A DNA stretch of 64,000 nucleotides from Cytobacillus firmus (GTDB taxonomy: Bacteria > Bacillota > Bacilli > Bacillales > Cytobacillaceae), in NCBI RefSeq assembly GCF_023715565.1, contig NZ_JAMBOJ010000010.1, positions 33,505 through 97,504 of the forward strand, read 5' to 3'. This document shows, one piece after another, positions 16,404-28,438 of this stretch. A model generated the notes under the pieces. It saw only the letters and a list, made by a program, of their open reading frames with translations, had not been told where the DNA came from and did no database searches. A program made the translations under genes and the position numbers. The number at the start of each line of letters is the position of its first letter. The stretch's first letter is position 1.

Positions 16404-16847
16404 TTATGAAAGGTGTTGTTGTACAAGTTTATTTATTAGTGATCCATCTGCTTTGCCTTTTACCTTAGGCATGATAGCAGCCATCACTTTTCCCATATCA
16501 GCTTTTGAAGAAGCACCTGTTTCTGCAACTGTTTCTGCAACAATTTTTGAAACTTCATCTTCAGAGAGCTGTTTTGGCATATATAATTCGACATACTGAA
16601 GTTCAGTACGAATTTTTTCAACAAGATCTTCACGACCTGCTTTTTCAAATTCATGGAGGGAATCCTTGCGTTGTTTAACTTCGCGAGAAAGGACAGTTAG
16701 CTCCTGTTCTTCGTTAAGATCTTCACCAAGCTTGATTGCTTCGTTTTGAAGTGAAGCTTTGATCATACGAATAACAGTAAGCTTTTCTTTTTCTTTATTC
16801 CTCATCGCTTGTTTCATATCTTCATTTAAACGCTCGAGAAGACTCAT
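16404..16847 (-). CDS. yqeY: GatB/YqeY domain protein
   Basis: A 147-residue protein counted from the ATG at 16847 (AGAGAGGGTG six bases upstream); the frame is open to 16856. It is the stand-alone YqeY family, related to the tail domain of the amidotransferase subunit GatB, which contacts tRNA. The sequence is helical, with the family signature around [17 protein letters not shown] at the C-terminus. It follows rpsU by 15 bases, a common arrangement. Confidence 0.93.
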   Translation of the reverse strand: MSLLERLNEDMKQAMRNKEKEKLTVIRMIKASLQNEAIKLGEDLNEEQELTVLSREVKQRKDSLHEFEKAGREDLVEKIRTELQYVELYMPKQLSEDEVSKIVAETVAETGASSKADMGKVMAAIMPKVKGKADGSLINKLVQQHLS

Positions 16848-16862
16848 TACATACACCCTCTC

Positions 16863-17036
16863 TTACCACTTACGCTTTCTAGCAGCCTCAGACTTTTTCT
16901 TACGTTTAATACTAGGTTTTTCGTAGAATTCGCGCTTTCTTGCTTCCTGCAAAGTACCAGTTTTTGATACTGAACGTTTGAAGCGACGAAGAGCATCTTC
17001 AAGCGATTCGTTTTTACGAACGACGGTTTTAGACAT
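16863..17036 (-). CDS. rpsU: 30S ribosomal protein S21
   Basis: A 57-residue, very basic protein from the ATG at 17036 ([20 protein letters not shown]), with a C-terminal [14 protein letters not shown]. Length and sequence are those of Firmicute S21, part of the small subunit platform. A good ribosome site (GGGAGGGAAAG) precedes it. It leads the rpsU-yqeY transcript. Confidence 0.97.
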   Translation of the reverse strand: MSKTVVRKNESLEDALRRFKRSVSKTGTLQEARKREFYEKPSIKRKKKSEAARKRKW

Positions 17037-17103
17037 TCTCTTTCCCTCCCTCCGAGCACAACACACTTACATCAACAACATGGTTTATTCCATGTACCTT
17101 GCA

Positions 17104-17132
17104 ATTATAATATAACAGCTTATCAAGGTCAA
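17104..17132 (-). promoter_or_regulatory. sigma-A promoter of rpsU
   Basis: On the minus strand TTGACC, a 17-base spacer and a perfect TATAAT. It lies about 70 bases before the rpsU start codon. Confidence 0.8.
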
Positions 17133-17268
17133 CAGTAATTAGCCTGCTGGATTGATTTTTATAGATTGTGCTTATTTAGTACCCCATTCTTGACAAGCTA
17201 AACAATTTTTTGCACATAAGCATGTCCCGGCAGGGTGTCCCATAGTATTAAATGTAGGGGGTGAATGC

Positions 17269-18195
17269 TTGGTCCAGCTTTTATTATTTTTTCTGCTCAT
17301 TGGGTTATTTATTTATGGTATGACACTCTTAAGATCGGGACTATTTAATTTATCTGCCGATTCATTAAAGAATTGGCTGGCAGTTGTGACTAATTCACCT
17401 TGGAAAGGCACTGTTATAGGCACAATCGTGACAGCTGTCCTGCAGAGCAGTTCAGCGGTAATGATCATAACAATTGGAATGGTTTCTGCACGAATGCTGA
17501 CTTTTCCCCAGACGATTGGCATCATATTAGGAACCAACATAGGTACAACATTTACGACAGAGTTAATTACTTTTAATATTGAGTCATATATTGTTCCGCT
17601 TGCTGCTGCCGGGAGCATCCTTGCTGTAATGAAGAATAAGAGCCTACGAAGCACCGGTCTGGCAGTTCTTGGGTTATCAGCGGTTTTTGCAGCAATGCGC
17701 GGGTTTGAGTATCTTGCTGGTTCTGTTAAAGATAATGATATGGTCAACCACTGGCTGCTTACTTTGGATGGGAATTATTTATTCGCTGTAGCTGCCGGAA
17801 TTGTCCTTACGGCTATCATCCAATCAAGCACAGCAACAACTGGCATTATAATGGGGTTTTTAACTGCTGGCGCAATGGATTTGGATACGGGCATTGCCAT
17901 AATGCTTGGATCTAATATAGGTACATGCGTAGACGCATATTTAGCATCCATCGGTTCAGGAAAAGAAGCAAAACTGACTGCCTATGCCCATATTTGGCTG
18001 AACTGTATAGGCGTGGCGGCCTTTTATCCTTTTATTCATGCCCTTGCTGTCGCAGGTGAGAGTACAGCCAGTTCCCCGGATGTACAGCTTGCGCATATCA
18101 GTGTTTTATTTAATGTCATATCTTCACTGCTTGTCCTCCCATTTGCAAATCAGTTTGGCAGGTTTGTCATTAGATTGCACGCCGATAAAAAGTAA
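17269..18195 (+). CDS. yqeW: Na+/phosphate cotransporter-family membrane protein YqeW
   Basis: A 308-residue protein with a TTG start and TAGGGGGTG upstream. It contains two related halves, each with a QSSSA/QSSTAT block (about residues 62-66 and 184-189) and a following LGTNIGTT/LGSNIGTC block, the hallmark of the NptA/PNaS family. About eight membrane segments are seen. The family carries sodium-coupled phosphate uptake in animals and phosphate efflux or homeostasis in bacteria; the substrate here is not shown. It is the only plus-strand gene between rpsU and deoC. Confidence 0.85.
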   Translation: MVQLLLFFLLIGLFIYGMTLLRSGLFNLSADSLKNWLAVVTNSPWKGTVIGTIVTAVLQSSSAVMIITIGMVSARMLTFPQTIGIILGTNIGTTFTTELITFNIESYIVPLAAAGSILAVMKNKSLRSTGLAVLGLSAVFAAMRGFEYLAGSVKDNDMVNHWLLTLDGNYLFAVAAGIVLTAIIQSSTATTGIIMGFLTAGAMDLDTGIAIMLGSNIGTCVDAYLASIGSGKEAKLTAYAHIWLNCIGVAAFYPFIHALAVAGESTASSPDVQLAHISVLFNVISSLLVLPFANQFGRFVIRLHADKK

Positions 18196-18220
18196 AAAAT
18201 GCCGGGAATCCCGGCATTTT
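18196..18220. terminator. bidirectional terminator between yqeW and deoC
   Basis: AAAATGCCGGGA, two bases apart, TCCCGGCATTTT: a perfect stem with U runs on both strands, placed exactly between the two convergent stops. Confidence 0.92.
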
Positions 18221-18221
18221 C

Positions 18222-18893
18222 TTAGTAATCCGAATCGCTTGTTAATCCGTTAACAATAGCAGCGCCGGAGCTTGCTCCGATTCTCGTTGCACCTGCTTCA
18301 ATCATCTTCTGTGCATCTTCTGCGCTTCTTACTCCGCCGGAAGCTTTTACTCCAAGATCAGGTCCGACAGTTTTTCTCATTAAGGCAATATCTTCAGCAG
18401 TTGCGCCGCCTGTTGAGAATCCTGTAGATGTTTTTACAAAGTCAGCACCCGCTTTTACAGAAAGCTCACATGCTTTAACTTTTTCTTCGTCAGTCAAAAG
18501 GCAAGTTTCGATAATTACCTTGGTTAATGCTTTTCCTTTTGCAGCATCAACAACCGCACGGATGTCCCGTTCAACCAGTTCATTGTCTCCGCCTTTTAAC
18601 GCGCCAATGTTAATTACCATATCTACTTCTGTTGCACCGTTTTCAATGGCATTCTTTGTTTCAAATGCTTTTGTTTCAGGTGTTGAAGCTCCCAGCGGGA
18701 ATCCGATTACGGTGCAGACCTTCACTTCGGTTCCCTTAAGGAGGTCGCTTGAAAGTTTAACCCATGTCGGGTTAACACAAACAGACGCAAAATTGTATTC
18801 TTTAGCTTCCGCACAGATTTTTTCTATTTGGTCTTTTGTTGCATCGGCTTTAAGTAATGTATGATCGATCATTTTTGCTACGTTATTTGTCAT
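18222..18893 (-). CDS. deoC: deoxyribose-phosphate aldolase
   Basis: A 223-residue protein from the ATG at 18893 with AAAGGAGTAG upstream; the open frame begins at 18944. DeoC cleaves 2-deoxyribose-5-phosphate to glyceraldehyde-3-phosphate and acetaldehyde in deoxynucleoside catabolism. The Schiff-base lysine is in [15 protein letters not shown] and the second catalytic lysine in [10 protein letters not shown]. The start [19 protein letters not shown] is typical. It is monocistronic here, with a candidate CcpA site upstream. Confidence 0.97.
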   Translation of the reverse strand: MTNNVAKMIDHTLLKADATKDQIEKICAEAKEYNFASVCVNPTWVKLSSDLLKGTEVKVCTVIGFPLGASTPETKAFETKNAIENGATEVDMVINIGALKGGDNELVERDIRAVVDAAKGKALTKVIIETCLLTDEEKVKACELSVKAGADFVKTSTGFSTGGATAEDIALMRKTVGPDLGVKASGGVRSAEDAQKMIEAGATRIGASSGAAIVNGLTSDSDY

Positions 18894-18980
18894 TTTAACT
18901 ACTCCTTTTAAAAACAGTTGTACGTACCTCTTACATAATATCACTTAGATAATAAAATATCGAGTACTATTTATATTTTT

Positions 18981-18994
18981 TGTAATCGTTTTCG
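18981..18994 (-). promoter_or_regulatory. candidate CcpA cre site upstream of deoC
   Basis: On the minus strand CGAAAACGATTACA matches 13 of 14 positions of the cre consensus TGWAANCGNTNWCA. It lies about 90 bases before the deoC start. Carbon catabolite control of deoxyribonucleoside catabolism is established in Bacillus. Confidence 0.55.
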
Positions 18995-19027
18995 AAAGTA
19001 GTTTTCCCCAAAGATATTAATAAATTT

Positions 19028-19062
19028 ATCAAAAAAAAGGAACTACCCTAAGGTAATTCCTT
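19028..19062 (-). terminator. terminator after mtaB
   Basis: GGAACTACC and GGTAATTCC pair (one G-U) around CTAA; on the minus strand eight T follow. It begins at the mtaB stop codon. Confidence 0.85.
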
Positions 19063-20414
19063 TAGACTGCCGCCTCTTCTCTTTCGTTCAATTCATCCAG
19101 GACTCTTACAAATTGTCCTTCATTGTATGGGTAGCCCGCTTTTGTAATTTTTACTTTTACAATCTGGCCGACCATTTCTTCTGTTGCCGGGAAGACGATT
19201 TTTAAATAATTGTCTGTGTATCCGATAAATAAATTGCTGTCACTGCTTTCCTTAAAGCTTTCCTCCGGAATCACTTCGAGAACTTCACCTTCGTACTGAG
19301 CTGCATATTCTTTTGCAAGCTGATCTGACAGGGCAATCAGGCGATGAACACGCTCGTTTTTGACTTCTTCATCGATCTGTTCGTCCATTCTTGCCGCAGG
19401 CGTTCCTGTACGCTTTGAATACGGGAATACATGAAGCTCAGAGAATTTATGCTTTTTAATAAAGTTGTAGGTTTCCATAAATTCTTCTTCTGTTTCCCCC
19501 GGAAAGCCTACGATAACATCAGATGTAACAGCCAAGCCTGGAAGAGCTTCCTTCAAGCGCTCAAGACGCTCTGCAAAGAATTCCATAGTATACTTGCGGC
19601 GCATTCTTTTTAGAACCGTATTTGAGCCTGACTGAAGAGGAATATGCAAGTGTCTTACCACGACCTTGGACTTATCCATAACTTCAATAACTTCATCGGT
19701 AATTTGGCTGGCTTCAATTGAGGAGATTCTTAAACGCTTAAGACCTTTCACCTGAGCTTCCAAATCCGTAAGAAGCATAGCCAGGTTGTAATCCTTCATG
19801 TCTTCGCCATATCCGCCTGTATGGATTCCAGTCAGAACGATTTCTTTATAGCCGGCATCAACAAGCTGCTGAGCCTGCCGGATTACTTCTTTCGGGTCTC
19901 TTGATCTCATTAAGCCGCGCGCCCAGGGAATAATACAAAATGTGCAGAAGTTATTGCAGCCTTCCTGAATCTTAAGAGATGCACGTGTCCGGTCTGTAAA
20001 TGCCGGCACATCGAGCTCTTCGTAGACACGGTTTTTCATGATGTTTCCGACCCCATTGATTGGCTGCCGTTCTAGTTTATATTGCTCGATATATTCAAGC
20101 ATTTTCACCCGATCCTGAGTCCCTACAACGATATCAACTCCAGGGATTGCCATAATTTCGGCAGGTGAGGTTTGTGCATAACAGCCTGTTACACAGATAA
20201 CGGCATCAGGGTTTTTTCTAATTGCCCTTCTGATTACCTGACGGCTTTTCTTATCACCCGTATTTGTAACCGTACATGTATTAATCACATAAACATCTGA
20301 AACGGATTCGAAGTCTGTCCGTTCATAGCCAGCTTCTTTGAACAGCTGCCAAATAGCTTCTGTTTCGTAATGATTGACTTTGCAGCCAAGTGTATGAAAT
20401 GCAACTGCAGGCAT
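19062..20414 (-). CDS. mtaB: tRNA (N6-threonylcarbamoyladenosine-37-C2) methylthiotransferase MtaB
   Basis: A 450-residue protein with the three-part methylthiotransferase architecture. The N-terminal UPF0004 domain has the cluster cysteines at about 11, 47 and 78. The radical-SAM core has CxxxCxxC (Cys153, 157, 160, in EGCNNFCTFC). A C-terminal TRAM domain lies at about 375-440. It converts t6A37 to ms2t6A37 in tRNAs reading ANN codons. It starts 6 bases after rsmE and ends at a strong terminator, so it is the last gene of the heat-shock/modification run. Confidence 0.96.
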   Translation of the reverse strand: MPAVAFHTLGCKVNHYETEAIWQLFKEAGYERTDFESVSDVYVINTCTVTNTGDKKSRQVIRRAIRKNPDAVICVTGCYAQTSPAEIMAIPGVDIVVGTQDRVKMLEYIEQYKLERQPINGVGNIMKNRVYEELDVPAFTDRTRASLKIQEGCNNFCTFCIIPWARGLMRSRDPKEVIRQAQQLVDAGYKEIVLTGIHTGGYGEDMKDYNLAMLLTDLEAQVKGLKRLRISSIEASQITDEVIEVMDKSKVVVRHLHIPLQSGSNTVLKRMRRKYTMEFFAERLERLKEALPGLAVTSDVIVGFPGETEEEFMETYNFIKKHKFSELHVFPYSKRTGTPAARMDEQIDEEVKNERVHRLIALSDQLAKEYAAQYEGEVLEVIPEESFKESSDSNLFIGYTDNYLKIVFPATEEMVGQIVKVKITKAGYPYNEGQFVRVLDELNEREEAAV

Positions 20415-20420
20415 CTATAT

Positions 20421-21170
20421 TCACCCCATTAATTCAAAATGATAGGAAACAGCTGACAGCAAAAAGAGAGGCGCTGTCTCTGTCCTTAAAATACGCGGTC
20501 CCAAACCGCAGGCAAGAAAACCTGCTTCGAGCAGCAATGAAACTTCATTATTTGCAAGACCGCCTTCTGGTCCGAATACAACTAAAAGTGATTCTCCTTT
20601 GTTCATGGAAGAAAGTGTTTTATAAAGCACAGTGTCCTCTCCCTGCTTCGCTTCTTCTTCAAAGGCAATCAATTTATATGAATATTCAGCTGATATTTTC
20701 AGCAATGACTTTAAATCAAGCGGTGCAAGAACTTCAGGCACTATGCTTCTATGTGACTGTTCAGCAGCTTCTTTAGCAATCTTCTGCCATCGCTCTGCTT
20801 TTTTCATTGATTTCTTCGCATCCCATTTTACTACTGAACGAGCTGAAGTAAAAGGGATAAAACGGCGCGCTCCCAGCTCAGTCCCCTTTTGAATGATCCA
20901 CTCCAGCTTATCCCCTTTAGGCAGTCCGCTCACAATAGTAATGTCTGCAGGCAGTTCTGAAGATCCTTCAATCCATTGTACAACTTCTGCAGCCACATAT
21001 TCATCGGTAATTTCTGCAATTGTGCAAAGTGCACTTTTTTGAGATGGATCTACACAGATAATTTTGCCGCCTTCTTTCATGCGCATTACCTTCACTATAT
21101 GATGACGGTCTTCTCCTGTAATATGAAAGTAATTTTCTTTAACTGCATTTCCTGTGAAATACCGCTGCAC
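20421..21170 (-). CDS. rsmE: 16S rRNA (uracil-1498-N3) methyltransferase RsmE
   Basis: About 249 residues if the GTG at 21170 is used, which gives the family start MQRYF and sits 9 bases after GAGG; a GTG at 21179 is also open. It has a small N-terminal PUA-like domain and a C-terminal SPOUT domain with the knot sequence VFGPEGGLANNEV and LGPRILRTETA. It methylates U1498 in the decoding centre of the 30S subunit. It is separated from prmA by a terminator-like hairpin, as a sub-unit of the operon. Confidence 0.94.
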   Translation of the reverse strand: MQRYFTGNAVKENYFHITGEDRHHIVKVMRMKEGGKIICVDPSQKSALCTIAEITDEYVAAEVVQWIEGSSELPADITIVSGLPKGDKLEWIIQKGTELGARRFIPFTSARSVVKWDAKKSMKKAERWQKIAKEAAEQSHRSIVPEVLAPLDLKSLLKISAEYSYKLIAFEEEAKQGEDTVLYKTLSSMNKGESLLVVFGPEGGLANNEVSLLLEAGFLACGLGPRILRTETAPLFLLSAVSYHFELMG

Positions 21171-21212
21171 AATCGGCACCCTCTTCCTTACCTGTTCAAA
21201 ATCCTTTCAACT

Positions 21213-21248
21213 GTAAAAAGGAGGGTAAACTTATTACCCCCTTTTTAC
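21213..21248 (-). terminator. terminator-like hairpin after prmA
   Basis: GTAAAAAGGAGGGTAA pairs with TTACCCCCTTTTTAC with one bulge. On the minus strand the stem ends in a T run. It may reduce read-through from prmA into rsmE. Confidence 0.6.
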
Positions 21249-21299
21249 GGTATATCCAACACCGGCCCCTCTCATCCCGAGGAACCGGGGATTTTCTAA

Positions 21300-22238
21300 T
21301 TATTTTCTCCTTGCGACAATGGCAACCCAATCTTCCATTTGTATGGTCTCTTCTATTTCAAACCCTGCAGCGGAAATAGCATCTCTTACTTCCTGCTTCT
21401 TCTGCTGGATAATGCCTGAAGCGATGAAGTATCCGCCTTTCCTTACGACTGAGGCAACATCATCTGTAAAGCGAAGAATTACTTCTGCAAGGATGTTGGC
21501 AACGACCACATCTGCTCCCTGGCTGACACCATCGAGCAGATTCCCTTGTGATACATTCACTATATCCTGCACTTTATTCAGCTTAATATTTAATTTAGCT
21601 GAATTTACTGCGACTTCATCAAGATCAAGTGCTTTTACCTTCCCGGCACCCAGCATAGCTGCAGCAATGCTTAAGACACCCGAACCTGTTCCTACATCTA
21701 CAACATTATCACCCTGTTTTACTGTTCTTTCAAGAGCCTGGATACACATAACCGTTGTAGGGTGCGTTCCAGTTCCAAAGGCCATGCCCGGATCAAGCTC
21801 TATGATAAGTTCATCACTGCTGACAGGTGTATAATCCTCCCAGGTTGGGACAATCGTGAAGCGTTCTGAAATTTTTACGGGATTATAGTATTTTTTCCAG
21901 GCAGTAGCCCATTCTTCTTCATTTACCTCACTAATGCTGACTTTATTTGCGCCAATATCGATGTTAAATAAAATGAGGTTATTAATTGCTTCTTTAATTT
22001 CATCAACAGTTTCCCCAAGGAAACTGTTTACTGGCAAATATGCTTTTACAATAACGCCTTCTTCAGGATAGTCCTGCGGATTGAGCTGGTAGATTTCACC
22101 GAATTGATCCTTTCTTTCTTTTACAAGTTCTAAAGGATCCTCTATTACAACTCCGCTTGCTCCGGCTTCATGCAAAATATTCGAAATCGGTTCAACAGCT
22201 TCATTTGCAGTATGAATACTGATTTCTGACCATTTCAC
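21300..22238 (-). CDS. prmA: ribosomal protein L11 methyltransferase
   Basis: A 312-residue protein from the GTG at 22238 (start [19 protein letters not shown] nine bases upstream); the frame is open to a TTG at 22247. PrmA trimethylates amino groups of L11. The N-terminal substrate-recognition domain (about 1-150) is followed by a Rossmann methyltransferase domain with the SAM motif [15 protein letters not shown] and the NxxA motif VVANILAEV. It lies directly after dnaJ (20 bases), as in Bacillus. Confidence 0.96.
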   Translation of the reverse strand: MKWSEISIHTANEAVEPISNILHEAGASGVVIEDPLELVKERKDQFGEIYQLNPQDYPEEGVIVKAYLPVNSFLGETVDEIKEAINNLILFNIDIGANKVSISEVNEEEWATAWKKYYNPVKISERFTIVPTWEDYTPVSSDELIIELDPGMAFGTGTHPTTVMCIQALERTVKQGDNVVDVGTGSGVLSIAAAMLGAGKVKALDLDEVAVNSAKLNIKLNKVQDIVNVSQGNLLDGVSQGADVVVANILAEVILRFTDDVASVVRKGGYFIASGIIQQKKQEVRDAISAAGFEIEETIQMEDWVAIVARRK

Positions 22239-22258
22239 TACTACCAACTCCCATTCCT

Positions 22259-23380
22259 TTATTCACCTTTAAAGGCTCGTTTTACTTTAGAAAAAAAACT
22301 TTCTTCCTGTTCTCCCTGCGGGACTGTTCCGCTAACTTCAGCAAACTCGCTTAAAAGCTGCTTCTGTTTTTCGGTCAGTTTTGTCGGTGTAATGATCCGG
22401 ACAATAATGTGCTGATCTCCTGTTCCATATCCTCTTACATTTGGTACACCTTTTCCTTTCAGACGGAATTTGGTTCCTGTCTGAGTGCCCGAAGGGACTT
22501 TAAGTTTTACTTTCCCATGAAGTGTCGGCACTTCAATTTCATCGCCTAGGGCAGCCTGCACAAATGTTATAGGCATTTCACAATAAACATCATCGCCATC
22601 ACGCTCAAAGAACTCATGAGACCGCACATGGAATACAACATAAAGGTCGCCTGGAGGTCCACCGTTAAAGCCTGGTTCCCCCTGGCCTGCTACGCGAAGC
22701 TGCTGGCCATCATCAATGCCTGCAGGAATTTTCACGTGTATCTTTCTGCGTTTTTGCACTTTACCTGCTCCACGGCAGGTTGTGCACTTATCTTTAATTT
22801 CTTTGCCGGTACCATTACAGTAGTGGCAAACTCTTCTATTTACGATCTTGCCAAATGGCGTATTTTGTTCAACATTCAACTGACCTGATCCATGACAATG
22901 ACGGCATGTTTCCGGCTTAGTTCCCGGCTTCGCACCTGAACCGCTACAGGTCTCACATGTCTCTTCTCGCGGAATTTCAATATCGGTCTCTTTACCGAAT
23001 ACTGCTTCCTCAAAATTTAAGGACATAGTGTACTGCAAGTCTGCACCCTGTCTTGGGGCATTTGGATCTCGCCGGCGTGATCCGCCTCCTCCGAAGAAGG
23101 TGCTGAAGATGTCTTCGAATCCGCCGAAACCTTCAAACCCTGCTCCTCCAAAGCCTTGATTAGGGTCCGTATGGCCAAATTGATCGTAATGCGATTTTTT
23201 CTGGTCGTCGCTTAGGACTTCATATGCTTCTTTAACTTCCTTGAACTTCTCGTCTGCATCAGGCTCTTTGTTGATATCAGGATGATATTTTTTTGAAAGC
23301 TTTCGATAAGCCTTCTTAATTTCATCCTTGGATGCACCCTTGCTGATTCCGAGAACCTCATAGTAATCCCTTTTACTCAT
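22259..23380 (-). CDS. dnaJ: chaperone DnaJ
   Basis: A 373-residue protein from the ATG at 23380 (GGAGAG upstream). The J-domain (1-70) has HPD at about 33-35. A Gly/Phe-rich linker follows (about 75-110), then four CxxCxGxG zinc motifs ([32 protein letters not shown]) and the C-terminal substrate-binding domains. It stimulates DnaK ATPase and delivers substrates. It is downstream of dnaK, with an intervening hairpin that probably lowers its expression. Confidence 0.98.
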   Translation of the reverse strand: MSKRDYYEVLGISKGASKDEIKKAYRKLSKKYHPDINKEPDADEKFKEVKEAYEVLSDDQKKSHYDQFGHTDPNQGFGGAGFEGFGGFEDIFSTFFGGGGSRRRDPNAPRQGADLQYTMSLNFEEAVFGKETDIEIPREETCETCSGSGAKPGTKPETCRHCHGSGQLNVEQNTPFGKIVNRRVCHYCNGTGKEIKDKCTTCRGAGKVQKRRKIHVKIPAGIDDGQQLRVAGQGEPGFNGGPPGDLYVVFHVRSHEFFERDGDDVYCEMPITFVQAALGDEIEVPTLHGKVKLKVPSGTQTGTKFRLKGKGVPNVRGYGTGDQHIIVRIITPTKLTEKQKQLLSEFAEVSGTVPQGEQEESFFSKVKRAFKGE

Positions 23381-23422
23381 GATTACCACTCTCCCCGATT
23401 CATTTCACATAAAGATTATTGT

Positions 23423-23466
23423 ATCAAAAATAAAAGCCAAAGCCAAGAAAGACCTGACTTTGACTT
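23423..23466 (-). terminator. partial terminator between dnaK and dnaJ
   Basis: On the minus strand AAGTCAAAGTCA pairs with TGGCTTTGGCTT (two G-U pairs) and is followed by TTATTTTTG. It likely attenuates rather than ends the heat-shock transcript. Confidence 0.6.
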
Positions 23467-23480
23467 AAAAGATTCAGATA

Positions 23481-25938
<2,458 letters not shown>

Positions 25939-26031
25939 GTTCACCTCCCTTAAAGAATAGCTGGATTATTATAAAATAACATAAGGAAAGGAGTGGAAAG
26001 GTTTTTCCACCCTTAATCAATATCTCCACCA

Positions 26032-27063
26032 TCATCTATTTTGATACAACTTGGATAAAACAGATGATAAGTCTGCACTGATATAGTTCAATAAGCTGAT
26101 GACTCTTGAATACTCCATTCTGGTTGGCCCCAGAATGGCAATTGTGCCGAGCTTTTCGGTGCCAATTGAATAGCTTGCTGTTATCAGACTGCAGTTTTCC
26201 ATTGCTGAATTATTATTTTCCCTGCCGATTTTAATATTGATCCCTGACTTGTTTTTACTGAGTAAATCATATATGCCTTTTTCCTGCTCAATCATATTCA
26301 TGAGGTTTTTGACCTTTTCAATATCATGAAATTCCGGCTGGCTGAGCATATTTGTTTTACCGCCAAAGAAAAGCTTATCATAGGCTGGTATCTTTATAGT
26401 ATCGGCAATTGAATTCAGCATTAGATCATAATTATTGATATGATGCCTTAAAAGCACGGCAACCTCTTTATATAACTTATTGTTCAGACTTTCCAATGGC
26501 GCACCGGCAAGACGGTCATTTAGGATATTCACTACCTTTTCCAAATCACCTGCATCAATGTTTTCCGGCAAGTGGAACATTCTGTTTTCCACATGACCTG
26601 TATCTGTGATAATAATCGCTATCGCTGTTTCTTTATTCAAAGGAACAATCTGAATCCTCTTCAGTTTATTATCCCTTACTGCTGGCCCAAGGACTATGGA
26701 TGTATAATTAGTCAGCTCAGATAGTATTTTTGCCGATTTTTGAACAATTTTCTCCAGCTCATAAATTCTTTCAGCAAAGATCGATTGCACTTTGTGGATA
26801 TCATGCTGATTTAATTTTTGCGGGGATAAAAGGTGATCCACGTAGTAGCGGTAGCCCTTTTCAGATGGAATCCTCCCCGATGAGGTGTGTGTTTTCTCAA
26901 TAAACCCAAGTTCCTCTAAATCAGCCATCTCATTTCTGATCGTTGCGGAACTAAAAAAAATTTCTTCTTTTTTCGACAGAGTTCTCGACCCTACAGGCTG
27001 TGCAGTATGAATAAAATCATCAACAATTACTTGAAAAATTAATAATTGACGATCTGTTAACAC
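26032..27063 (-). CDS. hrcA: heat-inducible transcription repressor HrcA
   Basis: A 343-residue protein from the GTG at 27063 (GAGGTGAT upstream, start [17 protein letters not shown]). The N-terminal winged helix (about 1-75, with [13 protein letters not shown] as recognition helix) is followed by a GAF-like domain. HrcA binds CIRCE when GroEL keeps it folded; heat stress relieves repression. It lies first in the operon, right behind the CIRCE it reads, giving autoregulation. Confidence 0.98.
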   Translation of the reverse strand: MLTDRQLLIFQVIVDDFIHTAQPVGSRTLSKKEEIFFSSATIRNEMADLEELGFIEKTHTSSGRIPSEKGYRYYVDHLLSPQKLNQHDIHKVQSIFAERIYELEKIVQKSAKILSELTNYTSIVLGPAVRDNKLKRIQIVPLNKETAIAIIITDTGHVENRMFHLPENIDAGDLEKVVNILNDRLAGAPLESLNNKLYKEVAVLLRHHINNYDLMLNSIADTIKIPAYDKLFFGGKTNMLSQPEFHDIEKVKNLMNMIEQEKGIYDLLSKNKSGINIKIGRENNNSAMENCSLITASYSIGTEKLGTIAILGPTRMEYSRVISLLNYISADLSSVLSKLYQNR

Positions 27064-27077
27064 AATTATCACCTCTG

Positions 27078-27104
27078 TTAGCACTCTTTGTCCCCGAGTG
27101 CTAA
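27078..27104. promoter_or_regulatory. CIRCE operator (HrcA binding site)
   Basis: TTAGCACTC, nine bases, GAGTGCTAA: a perfect match to the CIRCE consensus, placed between the hrcA promoter and its ribosome site. Confidence 0.98.
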
Positions 27105-27114
27105 TTCTAATAAT

Positions 27115-27143
27115 AAATTATCAAATCATACGTGCAGTGTCAA
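27115..27143 (-). promoter_or_regulatory. sigma-A promoter of the hrcA operon
   Basis: On the minus strand a perfect TTGACA, a 17-base spacer and TAATTT. It is immediately upstream of CIRCE, so bound HrcA would cover the transcription start. Confidence 0.75.
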
Positions 27144-27183
27144 TAATTTGGCTTCTTTTTTCCTGAAGCAATCCTCAGTCAGA

Positions 27184-28317
27184 TTACCCTATAAAGGACT
27201 GAAATACTTCATTTCCAAGAAATCGTCCTCGTCTTGTTAATTTAATATGCTCTTCCCCGGCAATAATTAATTTTTTATCGGTGTGCTGTTTTATCTGTAC
27301 TTCAAAATGTTCCAGCGGGTTTTTGCCAAATTTCTCTTTAAAACGACTAATTGAGACACCTTCAGTTTTTCTCAGTCCAAGAAACATTTCCTCTTCCATC
27401 TGTTCTTCCAGAGGCACCCTATGTTCTTCAAGGATCGGAAGCTGGCCCTTTTCAATTGGCTCCATATATTTTTTCAGAGGTCCATGGTTTGAACGGCGAA
27501 GCCCATTAACATAGCCATGTGCACCTGCCCCAAAGCCGAAGTACCATTCATTGTCCCAATAAGTGATATTATGCTTGCTCTCATAGCCAGGCTTGGCAAA
27601 ATTGCTGATTTCATATTGGGCAAATCCATGTTTGTCCATTTGCTCTATCAATAAGTCATACATTTCAGCTTCCACATCTTCTCCGGGTGTCGGAAGTTTC
27701 CCTCTTCTCATCAGATTATAGAATACCGTCTTTGGCTCAATGATCAAAGAATAGCCTGAATAATGATCAATATCCAATGTAAATGATGTTTCAAGTGTAT
27801 CTTTAAAGTCCTGAAGTGTTTGACCGGGAAGACTGTATATCAGATCGATGCTAATGTTATCGAAACCTACTTGTTTTGCAGCTTCAATTGACTGAAAAAC
27901 ATCTTTTGCCCGGTGTGACCTTCCAATTCTTTTTAAGAGTTCATCATTGAACGTCTGAACACCAAAGCTGAGCCTGTTGACCCCGGCATCATGCAATATT
28001 TGAAGTTTTTCCTTAGAGAGATCTCCCGGATTAGCTTCAAATGTATATTCTGTGAAAGAGTCATAGGGCAGCTGACGTTTAATTGTACTGCAAAGCTGTT
28101 CAAGCTGTTTCCCGTTCAGCGCAGTGGGTGTGCCGCCTCCGACAAAGATGGAGTTCAGGCGCGCTGCCTGTGTTTCTTTCAAAGTAAGATCTATCTCTTT
28201 ATCAAGAGAGTCAAGGTATTCTCCAACCGGCTGGTTCTTCAAATACACTTTATTAAAATCACAGTAATGGCAGATATGTTCACAAAAGGGGATGTGTATA
28301 TAAGCTGCTTTAATCAT
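27184..28317 (-). CDS. hemW: HemW-type radical SAM protein (heme chaperone family)
   Basis: A 377-residue protein (YqeR in B. subtilis) with the radical-SAM motif HIPFCEHICHYCDF (Cys12, 16, 19) near the N-terminus, the FVGGGTPTAL block and a C-terminal HemN-type domain. The family is often annotated as oxygen-independent coproporphyrinogen III oxidase, but HemW proteins lack the extra cysteine of HemN and carry heme instead. It lies between lepA and hrcA, with a terminator on its upstream side. Confidence 0.93.
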   Translation of the reverse strand: MIKAAYIHIPFCEHICHYCDFNKVYLKNQPVGEYLDSLDKEIDLTLKETQAARLNSIFVGGGTPTALNGKQLEQLCSTIKRQLPYDSFTEYTFEANPGDLSKEKLQILHDAGVNRLSFGVQTFNDELLKRIGRSHRAKDVFQSIEAAKQVGFDNISIDLIYSLPGQTLQDFKDTLETSFTLDIDHYSGYSLIIEPKTVFYNLMRRGKLPTPGEDVEAEMYDLLIEQMDKHGFAQYEISNFAKPGYESKHNITYWDNEWYFGFGAGAHGYVNGLRRSNHGPLKKYMEPIEKGQLPILEEHRVPLEEQMEEEMFLGLRKTEGVSISRFKEKFGKNPLEHFEVQIKQHTDKKLIIAGEEHIKLTRRGRFLGNEVFQSFIG

Positions 28318-28373
28318 TCATTTCACTACTTTCATCATTCAATCATCATTCATAATACAACAGTTTCCTAAAT

Positions 28374-28422
28374 AAAAAGAGGCTAGTGCTGTTATTATTA
28401 TGACAGCATATCTAACCTCTTA
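28374..28422 (-). terminator. terminator after lepA
   Basis: A long stem with an internal loop (AAGAGGTTAG with CTAGCCTCTT, plus TGCTGT with ACAGCA) and a trailing T run on the minus strand, lying 17 bases after the lepA stop. Confidence 0.8.
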
Positions 28423-28438
28423 AAACAAATCAAATATT

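Noticed and set aside
21249..21299. Second GC-rich hairpin near CCCGAGGAACCGGGG
   Set aside because: Pairing is imperfect and no T run follows; not listed as a terminator.
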